Source of the DNA: Bacteroidetes bacterium UBA7662
Lineage (GTDB): Bacteria; Bacteroidota; Bacteroidia; UBA7662
Direction of reading: 5' to 3'
Length of the DNA: 64,000 nucleotides
Assembly: GCA_002483345.1 (NCBI GenBank)
Contig: DLHS01000016.1
Coordinates: 155,224-219,223, forward strand
The notes under the pieces were generated by a model. It ran no database searches. It saw nothing but the letters and a program-made list of their open reading frames with translations, and was not told where the DNA came from. The position numbers and the translations under genes were made by a program. This document shows positions 52,377-61,428 of the stretch, piece by piece; the first letter of the stretch is position 1; each line of letters opens with the position of its first letter.

Positions 52377-52856
52377 ATGAAACAACGGTTCTCGCTGATT
52401 GTACTGCTTGTACTCCTTGTTTTTACCACAAGGGCACAGCAAGTAGATAGCTGGCGAAAAAGTGACCTTACCGATCAGCTCAGATCCGCCGGAGATACCC
52501 TTTATGTTTTCAATTTCTGGGCTACCTGGTGTAAACCTTGCATCGAAGAATTACCTGCCTTCAAAGCCGTTCAATCTGAATTAGAGGGTAAGGCAGTACG
52601 ATTTGTTTTCATCAGCCTCGACTTCAAATCAAAACGCGCGGATACCCTCCTGCCATTTGTTTCCAAAAACATGGATTGGGCAGAAGTAGTACAACTCGAC
52701 GCAGGCAACCCAAACGACTGGATTCCACTGGTCGACAGCAGTTGGTCGGGTGCCATCCCTGCTACGCTGTTCTGGTCGCCCAAAGGACGAATATTTATAG
52801 AAGAAGGTCTCTCGGACACCCAAATAAGACAGACCATCAAAACGTTAATCCCCTGA
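52377..52856 (+). CDS. Exported TlpA/ResA-like thioredoxin-fold protein
   Basis: 159 aa. A signal peptide (LIVLLVLLVFTTRAQ) is followed by NFWATWCKPCIEELP with the redox pair Cys52 and Cys55. It is expected to be a periplasmic thiol-disulfide reductase. The next gene, three nt on, encodes a second thioredoxin-fold protein, so they may act in sequence. Confidence 0.9.
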   Translation: MKQRFSLIVLLVLLVFTTRAQQVDSWRKSDLTDQLRSAGDTLYVFNFWATWCKPCIEELPAFKAVQSELEGKAVRFVFISLDFKSKRADTLLPFVSKNMDWAEVVQLDAGNPNDWIPLVDSSWSGAIPATLFWSPKGRIFIEEGLSDTQIRQTIKTLIP

Positions 52857-52859
52857 CAT

Positions 52860-53459
52860 ATGAAAAAATTCCTCACGCTCTTACTGATTACAGGCATCAG
52901 CCTCCCGGTTATGGCGCAGTATAAGGTCGGCGACAAAGCCACCGACTTCAAGCTCAAAAATGTGGATGGCAAAATGGTGTCGCTTAAAAATTACAAAGAG
53001 GCCAAAGGTTTTATCGTGGTATTTACCTGCAACCATTGTCCCTATTCGCAGGCATACGAACAGCGCATACTTGATCTTGATAAAAAATATGCTTCGCAGG
53101 GTTATCCGGTGATTGCCATCAACCCAAACGATCCTAAAATACAACCGGAGGACTCCTTCGACAAAATGAAAGAAAGGGCCGTTACTTACAAATACACTTT
53201 CCCGTATCTGGTAGATGAAACCCAGCACATTACCAGAACTTACGGCGCCACCCGTACCCCACATGTATTCGTGCTTGAGAAGCAAGGTACCGGACTGGTT
53301 GTTAAATATATTGGCGCTATAGACGATAATACTGAAGATCCCAAAGGGGTAGCATCCCCTTATGTGGAGCGGGCAGTGAATGCGTTGCTCAAAAAAGAAG
53401 TCATAACGATTGAAACAACAAAAGCCATTGGGTGCACCATTAAATGGCGCAAAGCTTAA
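52860..53459 (+). CDS. Exported redoxin-family protein
   Basis: 199 aa with a signal peptide ending VMAQ. YKVGDKATDFKLKNVDGK begins a peroxiredoxin/AhpC-TSA-like fold with FTCNHCPYS (Cys57, Cys60) and a cis-Pro region YGATRTPHVFVLE. It is the typical 'thioredoxin family protein' of about 200 aa found in Bacteroidota; substrate unknown. Periplasmic. A terminator follows. Confidence 0.9.
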   Translation: MKKFLTLLLITGISLPVMAQYKVGDKATDFKLKNVDGKMVSLKNYKEAKGFIVVFTCNHCPYSQAYEQRILDLDKKYASQGYPVIAINPNDPKIQPEDSFDKMKERAVTYKYTFPYLVDETQHITRTYGATRTPHVFVLEKQGTGLVVKYIGAIDDNTEDPKGVASPYVERAVNALLKKEVITIETTKAIGCTIKWRKA

Positions 53460-53473
53460 AGATATCAAACCAC

Positions 53474-53500
53474 AGAGCGGCACCGGCCGCTCTTTTTTTT
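53474..53500 (+). terminator. Rho-independent terminator
   Basis: AGAGCGGC (53474-53481), loop ACCG, GCCGCTCT (53486-53493), then seven more T. Confidence 0.9.
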
Positions 53501-53573
53501 GATCCATCCGTTGTCCGGATGGCATAAATCTGATGATGTTTCATTGTTGTTTTAAGTGTATTTTGTCGAATCT

Positions 53574-56090
53574 ATGAAGTTCAACCTACACCTTTTATGT
53601 CTTTGTTGTTTGCTGCTACCCCTGATCAGCGGAGCGCAGGGTATACAAGGCCGGGTGCTTTCGGAATCCGGAGAACCCCTGCCGTTTGCAGCCATTCTGG
53701 TTATGCCAGGCAACCATACTACTATCTCCAACGAACAGGGACGTTTTGAACTTCGGCTGGCCACCGGTAATTACACCATTCAGGTACATTTTATTGGTTA
53801 CAAAGGTGAGAAGAGACTCTTTCAGGTTGCCGAAAATTACCTGAAAATGGATTTAAGGCTGGAAAGACAGGTATATGAACTGGCTGAAGTAAAAGTAAAA
53901 GCCAGCAATGAAGACCCTGCCTATGATATGATACGCAAGGCGATGGCCAAGGCACCGCTCCACCGCTCTGTTGTGCAGGCCTATACCGCCAAAAGTTATG
54001 TAAAAGGCACTTTTTTAGTCAAAAAAGCACCTTGGGCTGTCCGAAAACTGATGGAAAGAGAAAAATTCAAAGTAGGAACCACCTATGTGCTTGAATCGGT
54101 CAGTCAGCTGAAATACGCTCAGCCTGCCAGTTTTTCAGAAAAGGTCTTGTCGATACGCTCCAACCTGCCCCCTGCTGCCAACGGTTCACGGATTAATTAT
54201 GCCACCTACAGCTTTTACAACCCTACCGTAGCTGGTCTTACCTCTCCCATTGGTCCGGATGCGTTGCGTACCTACCGCTATCGTTTTGCAGGCAGCAGAC
54301 AGGAGGGTGATGATCATATTGTAAAGATTGAAGTTTTCCCCAAAGTACCTGGTGAAGGAGTGGTAAAGGGTGTTTTGTACCTGGTGGCTGGTAACTGGAA
54401 CATCCACAGCCTCGATTTTGCTTACATCGACGGGGATGGAAACGATTATAAATTCCGTCAGCAATACCAGCAACTCGATGAACTCTGGATGCCAACCAAA
54501 CTCGACATCGAACTGGTGCTGAGCTATCTTGGTGCGCAGGCGCATATCCGGTATCTTACTTCTGTGCGGGATTATAAGCTGACCGCCAATCCCAAAATCC
54601 TGGCGCAGCTCAAAAAACCAGCACAGGCAGTGGTCGTCGATGACAACAGTCAGGCCCGGAAAGCTTTCAAAACCAAATCGAAAGAGCTTGAGAAACTGCG
54701 AAACGATTCCGTACCAAAAAACGAGGTATTGCTTGATTACCGTTTTGAGATAGATACGCTGGCCCGGATTCAGCCGGATTCTGTTTGGGATGAATTACGC
54801 CAGGTTCCCCTCGAAGAGCAGGAACTTCTGGGCTACCGTCAGGCGGATACCCTTTACGCCAAAGCCCGGGAAAAACAACTGAAAGAAGAGGCAAACCCTA
54901 ACAAATTTTATTGGTCGAGTGCCTTCACCAGCTATAGTTACCATCGGGGACGAAAAATAGAAGACACCCATTATCCGTACGAATGGTATTATGAAGGGCC
55001 GTTTACCGGTTTTATACCAAAGTTTGATTTCTACAATGCCGTAGAAGGATTGGTGCTGCAAAATGCCCTCGAACTGCGCAAAGCACAAAGTCTGGAGAGG
55101 CGGGAAGTAACGCGGCTGGACTTGCGTTATGCTTTTGGCCGTAACAGACTGATAGGCTCGGTGAAACACGAGCAGTTTTATCCCAAAGGCCAGTGGTCGG
55201 TCGCTGGCGGTATCCGTACCAGCCAGCTCAACAGCAACGACCCTATTCATCCGTTCATCAATTCCCTCTACACCTTGCTGGACAGGCAGCATCTCATGCC
55301 CCTGTATGAAAAAACCTTTCTGAGTGTTGCAGGTCAGCGCAGAATCAGTGCCGGCATCCGGCTTGAATTATCGGCTGAATGGGCCTTGCGGAGGTCCTTG
55401 CCGTTGAGCAACCGTCTTGCATTATTTCCCGACGAAACAGTTTTCGGCAGCAGTATGCCATTCAATCAGGAGTTGGGGGTTACCGGTTTTACAGCGCACC
55501 AAGCCTTCCGCTTTCAATATGCGGCAGTGTGGCGACCCGGCGCACGCCTGGCCAGCTACAATGGCCGGGAATATGTAACGGCGCGCAACCAGCCTGCTTT
55601 CCGGTTTGAAGGCATCAGCGGTTATGCAGGGACTTATTTTCAGGAGATAAAAATAAGTGCCGAACACAACTGGCGCCTGGGTAAAGGACGCCAGATAGAT
55701 TATCAGCTTACAACCGGCGGCTTTCTGGCGAAACCTCGCTACATACCCGATTTACATCATTTTGATGGTAACCAGACCTGGTTTATGGCCAGAAATCCGT
55801 TTCGTTTCCGTTCACTTGATTACTACCGCTACAGTACTACCGGCAATTATGTTCAGGCCTTCGCGAGTTACCGCACCAGGCGTTTACTGCTTACACAACT
55901 TGAAATCTGCCGGCAATACGGGCTCGATGAGGTTTTGTTTCTCAACAGCATGGCCACCGCCAATTATCAATACCTCGAATACGGCTACCGCATCGACGGC
56001 ATCGCCCGGCTGTTCGGGCTCGATGCTTTTGTTGGTATCGGGCCTCAGCAGCAACCGGGCTACGGCCTGCGACTTAAAATTGGTCTCTAA
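53574..56090 (+). CDS. DUF5686 outer membrane protein with carboxypeptidase-regulatory-like domain
   Basis: 838 aa from ATG 53574; an upstream GTG is less likely. A signal peptide ends at ISGAQ. Residues about 20-105 form a CarboxypepD_reg-like domain (IQGRVLSESGEPLPFAAILV...GNYTIQVHFIGYKG), followed by the long DUF5686 region with a C-terminal beta-barrel ending YGLRLKIGL. These proteins resemble TonB-dependent receptors without a plug and are probably outer membrane proteins of unknown cargo. The end overlaps the convergent gene by 4 nt. Confidence 0.88.
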   Translation: MKFNLHLLCLCCLLLPLISGAQGIQGRVLSESGEPLPFAAILVMPGNHTTISNEQGRFELRLATGNYTIQVHFIGYKGEKRLFQVAENYLKMDLRLERQVYELAEVKVKASNEDPAYDMIRKAMAKAPLHRSVVQAYTAKSYVKGTFLVKKAPWAVRKLMEREKFKVGTTYVLESVSQLKYAQPASFSEKVLSIRSNLPPAANGSRINYATYSFYNPTVAGLTSPIGPDALRTYRYRFAGSRQEGDDHIVKIEVFPKVPGEGVVKGVLYLVAGNWNIHSLDFAYIDGDGNDYKFRQQYQQLDELWMPTKLDIELVLSYLGAQAHIRYLTSVRDYKLTANPKILAQLKKPAQAVVVDDNSQARKAFKTKSKELEKLRNDSVPKNEVLLDYRFEIDTLARIQPDSVWDELRQVPLEEQELLGYRQADTLYAKAREKQLKEEANPNKFYWSSAFTSYSYHRGRKIEDTHYPYEWYYEGPFTGFIPKFDFYNAVEGLVLQNALELRKAQSLERREVTRLDLRYAFGRNRLIGSVKHEQFYPKGQWSVAGGIRTSQLNSNDPIHPFINSLYTLLDRQHLMPLYEKTFLSVAGQRRISAGIRLELSAEWALRRSLPLSNRLALFPDETVFGSSMPFNQELGVTGFTAHQAFRFQYAAVWRPGARLASYNGREYVTARNQPAFRFEGISGYAGTYFQEIKISAEHNWRLGKGRQIDYQLTTGGFLAKPRYIPDLHHFDGNQTWFMARNPFRFRSLDYYRYSTTGNYVQAFASYRTRRLLLTQLEICRQYGLDEVLFLNSMATANYQYLEYGYRIDGIARLFGLDAFVGIGPQQQPGYGLRLKIGL

Positions 56091-56788
56091 TCCACGTCAC
56101 TGCTAAATCCCCCGCCTCCAAAATGCAGACGGATGTAAAACCCCGAGTTTTGCTGACCCGGTACATCAGTAAGATCGTGGCCATTCATGGTATAATTGCC
56201 TGAATTAGGACAATATATCACCCCAGCCGAAATGCCCGCCATCGGTCCGCCGCCACCCCGCATATTCCCGAAAATGGGAATCACGAAGTTCAGTGACAAA
56301 TCGAAGCTGGGAATTTCACCCCTTATCACCGTAATCTGGTTTGGATTGGTGAAGGCTGTTTGCATGCTCGCGGTCGTGTTGTTGTCTTCCAGGGTGATTT
56401 CAGTACTCAAACTACCATAGCCAATCACAGGATAAATGAGGGCTCTTTTTCCCGCACTGAAAACGTAACCCATCATAAAAGAACCGTAGGAATTCTGGAT
56501 ACGTCCGGTAGTCTGCGCCCGGCTGAACTGCTGTTCACCCAGACTGCCTCCCTGGCCGCCGATCAGGAAATTGTTGATGATACCAAAGCCCTGTCCGCCC
56601 ATACTGATTTGGCGCGATTGCAGGCCGGTATAACCCTGGCTGGCCAGTAAACTGTTAACACCCGGTTGGCGGAGGTCACTGATCCCGAAGCTGAAGAAGC
56701 CCATTCCGCCATAGCGGGCTATTTTCTGGGCATGCCCGTTCAGGCAGGTCAGTAAGAGTATTCCTAGCAAAAAAGATATTTTTTTCAT
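56087..56788 (-). CDS. Exported glycine-rich barrel-like protein
   Basis: 233 aa with a signal peptide ending NGHAQ. The sequence is rich in Gly and aromatic residues with strand-like segments (SYGSFMMGYVFSAGKRALIYPVIGYGSL, FDLSLNFVIPIFGNMRGGGGPMAGISAGVIY) and ends FYIRLHFGGGGFSSDVD. No named family is recognised. It lies 4 nt after the HTH regulator gene, so it is likely part of that small operon. Confidence 0.7.
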   Translation of the reverse strand: MKKISFLLGILLLTCLNGHAQKIARYGGMGFFSFGISDLRQPGVNSLLASQGYTGLQSRQISMGGQGFGIINNFLIGGQGGSLGEQQFSRAQTTGRIQNSYGSFMMGYVFSAGKRALIYPVIGYGSLSTEITLEDNNTTASMQTAFTNPNQITVIRGEIPSFDLSLNFVIPIFGNMRGGGGPMAGISAGVIYCPNSGNYTMNGHDLTDVPGQQNSGFYIRLHFGGGGFSSDVD

Positions 56789-56792
56789 GGTT

Positions 56793-57083
56793 TCAGAGAT
56801 TTAAATATGTTTTTAGAGCGTCCACATATGCTTCCAGCGCATTTTTACCGCTTGCGGTAATGCTGCAGGTGGTTCGTGGTTTTTTACCGTTGAAATCTTT
56901 CACAATCTGTATATAACCGGCCTCTTTCAGCCGGTCGAGCTGAATGCTGAGATTGCCTGCAGTAGCTTTGGTCTGTTCTTTCAGATACACAAATTCAGCC
57001 GATTCCACCGATGCAAGCAACGACATGACGGCCAGCCGGAGCGATTGGTGCAGTACCGGATCAAGCTCCTTAAAATCAGCCAT
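56793..57083 (-). CDS. Winged-helix regulator (HTH_34/MarR-like)
   Basis: 96 aa from ATG 57083; an upstream in-frame start would add 14 residues of poor quality. It reads LDPVLHQSLRLAVMSLLASVESAEFVYLKEQTKATAGNLSIQLDRLKEAGYI, then a wing KKPRTTCSITASGKNALEAYV. This is the small winged-helix type that often controls a neighbouring membrane protein. Its start lies inside the end of the upstream gene (8-nt overlap). Confidence 0.88.
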   Translation of the reverse strand: MADFKELDPVLHQSLRLAVMSLLASVESAEFVYLKEQTKATAGNLSIQLDRLKEAGYIQIVKDFNGKKPRTTCSITASGKNALEAYVDALKTYLNL

Positions 57084-57645
57084 TGCGTTGCATATAAAGC
57101 AGGTGCCCCGGTATGATATAGCCAAAGAAAATGGCGGCTGACATAATCAGCAACTGGTTTTCAAAAGTGACCAGTATGGCCACAATACCGCAGATCCAGC
57201 AAATGATGCCTCCTATGATGAGTGGTTTGAAACGTAATATACCACCCGACACAAAGGTGCCCAGCCCGTACAAAAGCACCACTACGGGGTAAGAAGCCGT
57301 ATACCCGATGATGCCGGAAAATGCCAGTACCGTAATGAGTACAACTACAAAAGCTCCCCATAAATAGGCCATAGCAGTATCCACATGGGTTCTGACCGTG
57401 GCAGTTTTACTTTTGCGGTAACCGATAATGCCCGAGGCTACACCGGCCACTGGCATCAGAAACCAGGTCATCCAGGGATTTTCAAAGCCCGACTGCTGCA
57501 GGAAGTAATACCCGAGCGCTGCCAAAAAAACACTGTATCCCCAGAGCAGATAAAATACTCCGTTTTCGCCGACACGCTGACGACTTTGCTGAACCATTGC
57601 ATGGATGATGTCCAGACTTTCTTTCTGAGTTAATTGCTTTTCCAT
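57076..57645 (-). CDS. Membrane protein of unknown function
   Basis: 189 aa with about five to six membrane helices after a helical N terminus (TQKESLDIIHAMVQQSRQRVGENG). It resembles the membrane proteins that are habitually encoded just before an HTH_34-type regulator in Bacteroidota. The role is unknown; the regulator, and then the glycine-rich barrel-like protein, follow in the same unit. Confidence 0.8.
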   Translation of the reverse strand: MEKQLTQKESLDIIHAMVQQSRQRVGENGVFYLLWGYSVFLAALGYYFLQQSGFENPWMTWFLMPVAGVASGIIGYRKSKTATVRTHVDTAMAYLWGAFVVVLITVLAFSGIIGYTASYPVVVLLYGLGTFVSGGILRFKPLIIGGIICWICGIVAILVTFENQLLIMSAAIFFGYIIPGHLLYMQRNG

Positions 57646-57669
57646 TTTTCAGTTAGGTTGAATGTTTAG

Positions 57670-57677
57670 CAAACGTA
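57670..57677 (-). promoter_or_regulatory. Putative -7 box of the membrane protein-HTH-barrel operon
   Basis: Minus strand TACGTTTG, a perfect TAnnTTTG match 24 nt before the ATG. A TTTG lies 27 nt further upstream, longer than the usual spacing. Confidence 0.4.
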
Positions 57678-57740
57678 AACAAGTTTATGATATAAACCAT
57701 ATTTCAAACCAAAAAAAGATGCAGAAAAATTCTTCCTCCC

Positions 57741-58877
57741 TCAGCGCAGGAAGCTGAGTAATAGTCCTGCTGCCACTGCAGAGCCGATTACACCGGCCAC
57801 ATTGGGAGCCATGGCATGCATGAGGAGGTGGTTGGTAGGATCAGCTTTAAGGCCCTCCTGTTGAGAAATACGGGCACTGTCGGGCACGGCCGATACACCG
57901 GCTGAGCCGATCAGGGGATTGATTTTGTTCCCTTCTTTCAGAAACAGATTCATCACCTTGGCAAACAGTATCCCCCCGGCAGTAGCTACCACAAACGAAA
58001 CGGCACCCAGCAAAAAAATCTGCATAGAACGGGGTGTAAGAAAAGTGGTCGCCTGGGTAGAGGCGCCTACCGTAACACCCAGCAATATGGTTACAATGTC
58101 GATGAGGGAGTTGCGGGCTGTTTCCGCCAGCCTTTTGGTCACGCCCGACTCTTTCAGCAGATTCCCGAAAAAAAGCATCCCCAACAGTGGCAAAGCACCC
58201 GGGGTGATAAAGGTTGTCAGCAACAAACCCACCACCGGAAACATCACTTTTTCACTTTTTGAAACGATACGGGGTACCTTCATCCTGATTTTCCGTTCCT
58301 TTTGGGTGGTCAGCAATCGCATCACCGGGGGTTGAATTACGGGTACGAGTGCCATATAGCTGTAGGCGGCGATGGCGATCGGGCCGATAAGATCGGGAGC
58401 CAGCCTGGAAGAGAGAAAGATGGCTGTCGGGCCGTCGGCACCGCCGATGATACCAATGGCAGCGGCTTCCTCCATGCTGAAACCAAGGTAAACAGCGCCC
58501 ATCAGAGTGGCAAAAATGCCTATTTGGGCAGCCGCCCCAAGCAAAAGCAGGCGGGGATTGGAGATAAGCGCGCTGAAATCCGTCATCGCCCCTATCCCCA
58601 AAAAAATCAAAGGTGGATAAATACCTTTCAGAACACCCTGGTACAGATAGTTCATGACAGAGCCCTCTTCATAAATACCCAGTTGCATGCCGGCATTTTC
58701 CATAAAAGGGATGTTGCCAATCAGAATCCCGAAACCAATCGGAATCAGTAAAAGGGGTTCATATTCGTACCGGATGGCCAGGTACAGAAAAATAACCCCC
58801 ACCAACAACATGACCCCGTGTCCCCAGGTAAAATGGGCAAACGAACTGAACTCCAGAAAGCGCATTAACCCGTCCAT
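57741..58877 (-). CDS. Sodium-translocating decarboxylase beta subunit
   Basis: 378 aa, about ten membrane helices. The ion-pathway motif GIIGGADGPTAIFLSSRLAPDL with its conserved Asp is intact, as are NPRLLLLGAAAQ and GSAGVSAVPDSAR. The subunit decarboxylates carboxybiotin and pumps Na+ outward across the inner membrane. It is the last of four overlapping genes that encode all subunits of the pump. Confidence 0.95.
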   Translation of the reverse strand: MDGLMRFLEFSSFAHFTWGHGVMLLVGVIFLYLAIRYEYEPLLLIPIGFGILIGNIPFMENAGMQLGIYEEGSVMNYLYQGVLKGIYPPLIFLGIGAMTDFSALISNPRLLLLGAAAQIGIFATLMGAVYLGFSMEEAAAIGIIGGADGPTAIFLSSRLAPDLIGPIAIAAYSYMALVPVIQPPVMRLLTTQKERKIRMKVPRIVSKSEKVMFPVVGLLLTTFITPGALPLLGMLFFGNLLKESGVTKRLAETARNSLIDIVTILLGVTVGASTQATTFLTPRSMQIFLLGAVSFVVATAGGILFAKVMNLFLKEGNKINPLIGSAGVSAVPDSARISQQEGLKADPTNHLLMHAMAPNVAGVIGSAVAAGLLLSFLR

Positions 58878-59299
58878 CAGTTTGTTTTTAATTCATAGAG
58901 CAAGGCTCCCTGCAAAATCTGATCACCGGCGCTGACTCCCACGCGCACCACCTCCCCGTCGTAATCACTCTGTATACTATTTTCCATCTTCATGGCTTCC
59001 AAAACGAGTATTTTCTGGCCCTTCTTAATTTTATCACCTGCCTTGATAGCTATGGAAAGTATCGTGCCGGGCAAAGGAGAATTAACCGCCATGTTGCCAC
59101 TTGATTTGGCCTCGGGCAAAGGGCTGCCCAGTGGCACCGGCGTACGTACCAGTACGGGCGTTTTGGTGGTTCTGATTTCTTTGTCAAGTTCTACTTCATA
59201 GGATGTGCCATTCACCTCAACGAGCAGGGTCCGCTCATCCCGTGATTTTACATCTACTTCAAACTTTTGTCCGTGTATGCTGAAACGAAATGTTTTCAT
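58877..59299 (-). CDS. Biotin carboxyl carrier (gamma-type) subunit
   Basis: 140 aa. The C-terminal biotinyl domain has EAMKMEN with Lys104 as the biotinylation site. An extended linker (TPVLVRTPVPLGSPLPEA) precedes it. It carries carboxyl groups between the carboxyltransferase and the membrane beta subunit. Joined by ATGA to the OadG-like gene before it and by TGATG to the beta gene after it. Confidence 0.93.
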   Translation of the reverse strand: MKTFRFSIHGQKFEVDVKSRDERTLLVEVNGTSYEVELDKEIRTTKTPVLVRTPVPLGSPLPEAKSSGNMAVNSPLPGTILSIAIKAGDKIKKGQKILVLEAMKMENSIQSDYDGEVVRVGVSAGDQILQGALLYELKTN

Positions 59300-59613
59300 C
59301 GCCTGCGGGTTGGATTGGGGGTAAATCCCTGGAATTTGGAACTCCAGGGGGAATAAAAGCGGGGTTTCCGCTGAATGGTCAGTATGCCTGCTTCTTCATC
59401 GTGTTGTTCCGCCAGGTAAAGGGCAACGGCCGTTGCTATCGCAGCCATGGTGTCGCCTGTGGTTTCAGATGCAGCCACGGCTTTGGGCCTTCTGCTGCGC
59501 ATCCAAAGGGCATGTAACCTGGCTATCCAGAAAAAAGCGGCATAAAGCAGGCTGAGGGTAACCAATACAGCCACATACCCTAAAATGGAGAGATAAAGTG
59601 GGGACTCATTCAT
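59296..59613 (-). CDS. OadG/MmdD-like small membrane subunit
   Basis: 105 aa. One N-terminal membrane helix (about 8-30) and TGDTMAAIATAVALYLAEQHDEE match the OadG/MmdD family that holds the decarboxylase complex together. The C terminus is basic (PRFYSPWSSKFQGF...RRR). Overlaps both neighbours by 4 nt. Confidence 0.85.
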   Translation of the reverse strand: MNESPLYLSILGYVAVLVTLSLLYAAFFWIARLHALWMRSRRPKAVAASETTGDTMAAIATAVALYLAEQHDEEAGILTIQRKPRFYSPWSSKFQGFTPNPTRRR

Positions 59614-61166
59614 AAAGGCATGTTTCCATGTTTTTTGGGAGGGTTTACATCCTTCTTGTTGGCAAGTGTTTGTAAAGCCCGGATGATCCGGAAACGGGTG
59701 TTCCGGGGTTCGATGATATCATCGATATAACCGTAACGGGCGGCTTCGTAGGGATTCAGAAACTGATCCCGGTAGGCATTTTCCTTGTCGCTGGTGGCTT
59801 GCGCCTGTTCTTCCGGCGGTAACTGGCTGATTTCTTTCTGGTACAGCACCTCGATGGCTCCTGTAGCACCCATGACGGCAATTTCGGCCATGGGCCAGGC
59901 ATAATTGATATCGCCCCGCAGGTGTTTGGAACTCATCACATCATAGGCCCCGCCATAAGCCTTGCGCAGGATAATCGTGATTTTAGGAACAGTCGCTTCT
60001 CCATATGCGAAAAGCAGTTTGGCACCCTGTACAATGATGCCGCCATACTCCTGCATACTACCAGGCAAAAAGCCGGGTACATCCACCAGGGTTAGTATCG
60101 GTATGTTAAAGGCGTCGCAAAAACGGACAAAACGGGCTGCTTTGCGCGATGAATCTATATCAAGCACGCCGGCCAGGTGGGCAGGCTGATTGGCTACAAT
60201 ACCAACTGTACTGCCATTAAACCGTGCAAACCCGATGACCATATTACGGGCATAATGGCGGTGCAATTCAAAAAATTCATGGCCATCTACCAGGCTGTGG
60301 ATGACATCCAGCACATTGTATGGCTGATTTGCATTGGCCGGAACCAGCTCGTTCAGCTGATCATCCGCCCGGTCAATGGGGTCATCGTTAGGAACCACCG
60401 GCGCCTCTTCCATGTTGTTCTGGGGCAGATAACTGAAGAGTTTCCGCAACAGCATAATGCCCTCCTCCTCACTTTCAGCCTTGAGGTGGGTAACGCCCGA
60501 ACGAGTGGCATGCACGGTGGCCCCACCCAGTTGCTCTTCCGTAATCTGCTCACCGGTAACTGTTTTAGTGACCTTCGGGCCGGTTACAAACATATAACTG
60601 GTCTTGTCGGTCATCAGGATAAAGTCGGTCAGGGCAGGTGAATACACCGCCCCACCGGCACATGGGCCGAATATGCCCGACAATTGCGGGATTACGCCGG
60701 AAGCCATGATGTTGCGCTGAAAAATCTCGGCATAACCCGCCAGACTTCGGACGCCTTCCTGTATCCGGGCGCCGCCACTGTCGTTGAGTCCGATAACCGG
60801 TGCCCCGACTTTCATGGCCTGGTCCATGATTTTACAGATCTTCAGGGCATAGGTTTCAGACAGAGACCCGCCGAAGACTGTAAAATCCTGCGAAAAAACA
60901 TATACCAGCCGCCCGTCAATGGTTCCGTGACCCGTTACAACGCCATCGCTGAGATACAGTTGTTTATCAAGTCCGAACTCTGTAGCCCGGTGGGTGACAA
61001 ACATATCGTATTCTTCAAAAGAACCTTCGTCCAGCAGCATATCAATGCGTTCTCTGGCCGTGTATTTTCCCTTTTGGTGCTGTGCGTCAATGCGTTTTTC
61101 GCCACCGCCCAGCCGGGCCTGATTCCTGGCGGCTATGAGCTTGTTAATCTTATCCTGATTTGACAT
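59610..61166 (-). CDS. mmdA: Acyl-CoA carboxyltransferase subunit (methylmalonyl-CoA decarboxylase alpha-type)
   Basis: 518 aa. GARIQEGVRSLAGYAEIFQRN and GIFGPCAGGAVYSPALTDF in the first half and VDVPGFLPGSMQEYGGI and RKAYGGAYDVMSSKH in the second are the two acyl-CoA carboxyltransferase halves. With the Na+-pumping beta, biotin and OadG-like subunits following, the complex is most likely methylmalonyl-CoA decarboxylase, making propionyl-CoA while exporting Na+; a propionyl-CoA carboxylase role of the same subunit cannot be excluded. Confidence 0.92.
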   Translation of the reverse strand: MSNQDKINKLIAARNQARLGGGEKRIDAQHQKGKYTARERIDMLLDEGSFEEYDMFVTHRATEFGLDKQLYLSDGVVTGHGTIDGRLVYVFSQDFTVFGGSLSETYALKICKIMDQAMKVGAPVIGLNDSGGARIQEGVRSLAGYAEIFQRNIMASGVIPQLSGIFGPCAGGAVYSPALTDFILMTDKTSYMFVTGPKVTKTVTGEQITEEQLGGATVHATRSGVTHLKAESEEEGIMLLRKLFSYLPQNNMEEAPVVPNDDPIDRADDQLNELVPANANQPYNVLDVIHSLVDGHEFFELHRHYARNMVIGFARFNGSTVGIVANQPAHLAGVLDIDSSRKAARFVRFCDAFNIPILTLVDVPGFLPGSMQEYGGIIVQGAKLLFAYGEATVPKITIILRKAYGGAYDVMSSKHLRGDINYAWPMAEIAVMGATGAIEVLYQKEISQLPPEEQAQATSDKENAYRDQFLNPYEAARYGYIDDIIEPRNTRFRIIRALQTLANKKDVNPPKKHGNMPL

Positions 61167-61183
61167 AACCCTGAATTACAATA

Positions 61184-61191
61184 CAAAACTA
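61184..61191 (-). promoter_or_regulatory. Putative -7 box for the decarboxylase operon
   Basis: Minus strand TAGTTTTG, a perfect TAnnTTTG match 17 nt before the mmdA ATG. Confidence 0.4.
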
Positions 61192-61304
61192 ATAAAAGGA
61201 TAAGAATATCTATAATTATATTCAGTCCTTTGAACCCAGGGTAGGGGAGTGGAGATGGAGCTGCTTGTACCTTCAGCCCGATTAGACACCACTCTCCCAT
61301 CTCC

Positions 61305-61360
61305 CACTCTCCACTCTCCACTCTCCACCCTCCACCCTCCACCCTCCACTCTCCACTCCC
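61305..61360 (+). repeat. Eight tandem CACYCTC heptamers
   Basis: Units at 61305, 61312, 61319 (CACTCTC), 61326, 61333, 61340 (CACCCTC), 61347 (CACTCTC) and 61354 (CACTCCC), with degenerate units extending to about 61290. It lies between the divergent decarboxylase operon and gltX, 40 nt upstream of the gltX -7 box, and is the same heptamer as at 42746-42780. Confidence 0.93.
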
Positions 61361-61399
61361 TAATCTTTCACCCCCACGCACCCATCTCTCTTTTCTCCC

Positions 61400-61407
61400 T
61401 ATCTTTG
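61400..61407 (+). promoter_or_regulatory. Putative -7 box for gltX
   Basis: TATCTTTG, a perfect TAnnTTTG match 21 nt before the gltX ATG. No clear -33 element at about 20 nt; the heptamer array lies further upstream. Confidence 0.45.
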
Positions 61408-61428
61408 CCCTTCATTTGAAATTGAATT

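Noticed and set aside
61305..61360. Possible CRISPR or replication-origin iterons
   Set aside because: Seven-base units without spacers are too short for CRISPR; no dnaA, dnaA boxes or rep gene is nearby despite rpmH and rnpA elsewhere in the window.
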